This document shows positions 11,980 to 12,299 of a DNA stretch of 12,299 nucleotides, one piece after another (position 1 is the stretch's first letter; every line of letters starts with the position of its first letter). Origin of the DNA: Dehalococcoides mccartyi (lineage in GTDB: Bacteria; Chloroflexota; Dehalococcoidia; UBA2979); contig CAMDAY010000043.1 in NCBI GenBank assembly GCA_945888895.1, positions 1-12,299 of the forward strand, given 5' to 3'. Made by a program: the position numbers and the translations under genes. Under the pieces are notes generated by a model, which was given only the letters and a program-made list of their open reading frames with translations, made no database searches and had not been told where the DNA came from.

Positions 11980-12299
11980 ATGTCGCATTCGGACAGGACC
12001 GGCACCGCCTCGATGCCTCCGCTCTGCGCGATCGTGTGCAGCGGCAAGGAGTGTCGTGACCCCGCACGCGAGGCGCTGTGCGTCGCGCTCCGAGCCGAGG
12101 ATGTGGTTGTCATTTCCAGCCGCTGCCTGCGCGTCTGTCACGGCCGGTCGTGCCGCTGCGGATGCGCGGGGCGTGGGAGATCGTCGCGCAGCTGCGCGGC
12201 AAGCGGTCGCGGGTCGGCGTGCTCAAGGCGTTGCGGCGCCAGCAGCGTCGCCGCGTGAAACCGCACCGGGTACATGGACGCGACCGCCTGAAGGCGATC
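11980..12299 (+). pseudogene. (2Fe-2S) thioredoxin-fold ferredoxin-type protein, frameshifted and cut by the window edge
   Basis: The N-terminal 55 residues fit a thioredoxin-like (2Fe-2S) ferredoxin. CAIVCSGKECRDPAREAL has Cys20 and Cys25, VVVISSRCLRVCHG has the CxxxC pair Cys49/Cys53. After CHG (12144) homology-like sequence continues in another frame: P-VVPLRMRGAWEIVAQLRG, then a very basic KALRRQQRRRV segment, open to the last base of the window. Restoring one C in GGCCGG (12142-12147) would rejoin the frames as CHG-PVV. The frame as it stands instead ends at TGA 12256-12258 after a Cys/Ser/Arg-rich tail unlike any domain. Such proteins normally carry electrons or sense redox. It may be a true pseudogene, a recoded gene or a sequence error. 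ATG 12013 is an alternative start; neither has a strong ribosome site. Confidence 0.6.

Noticed and set aside
12145..12258. Cys-rich tail of the ferredoxin-like frame as a genuine metal-binding domain
   Set aside because: The Cys, Ser and Arg residues come from reading CGN/GCN-rich codons of the neighbouring frame, which carries the more natural sequence AWEIVAQLRG.
1..12299. CRISPR array, insertion sequence, prophage or toxin-antitoxin genes
   Set aside because: No regularly spaced direct repeats, transposase, integrase or toxin-like frame was found on either strand. The two tRNA genes show no adjacent integrase or duplicated tRNA 3' end within the window.

Overview
The window is high-GC bacterial DNA with strong G/C preference at third codon positions. 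The gene complement suggests a Chloroflexota-type organism or a similar high-GC monoderm. The pointers are a secreted protein built from four similar beta-rich domains, a thioredoxin-like lipoprotein with a CxxxxC motif, an MscL with a zinc-ribbon tail, and an orphan family-5 solute-binding protein beside CaiB/BaiF CoA-transferases. That assignment is inference from gene families; there is no rRNA or marker gene to settle it.

Positions 1-6002 look like an accessory small-molecule metabolism region. On the + strand are the tail of a CaiB/BaiF CoA-transferase, a complete second CoA-transferase (232-1437) whose canonical catalytic Asp is Gly, and a Tat-type family-5 solute-binding protein (1585-3357). 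A strong hairpin at 3472-3499 separates them from a minus-strand pair: an SDR oxidoreductase (5408-4644) followed by an Amidohydro_2 metal hydrolase (4482-3529). A VOC-fold protein (5568-6002) is read divergently from the SDR. Together they could take up and process an acyl-CoA or aromatic-type substrate, but no substrate can be named from sequence.

Positions 6029-7558 hold tRNA-Lys(UUU) and a minus-strand run mscL, half-EamA, half-EamA (7558 down to 6177). The two half-EamA genes are 5-helix proteins that would together make one ordinary 10-helix DMT transporter. mscL has a stable hairpin abutting its Shine-Dalgarno.

Positions 7708-11698 are mainly cell-envelope genes. A small secreted protein (7755-8162, +) converges with a minus-strand series: four-domain secreted protein (11698-10133), ribonuclease HI (10098-9541), then a thioredoxin-like lipoprotein (9262-8177). 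The 278-base leader of the lipoprotein is the most structured non-coding stretch here. It has a perfect 14-bp inverted repeat with a competing inner hairpin, and a 14-codon upstream ORF with a consensus Shine-Dalgarno that stops inside the Shine-Dalgarno of the lipoprotein gene.

The right end holds tRNA-Pro(CGG) (11836-11912) with a recognisable promoter, then a (2Fe-2S) thioredoxin-fold ferredoxin gene that runs off the edge. Its reading frame shifts just after the CxxxC cluster motif, so it is a pseudogene, a recoded gene or a sequencing error. I found no CRISPR array, insertion sequence, phage gene or recognisable defence system.
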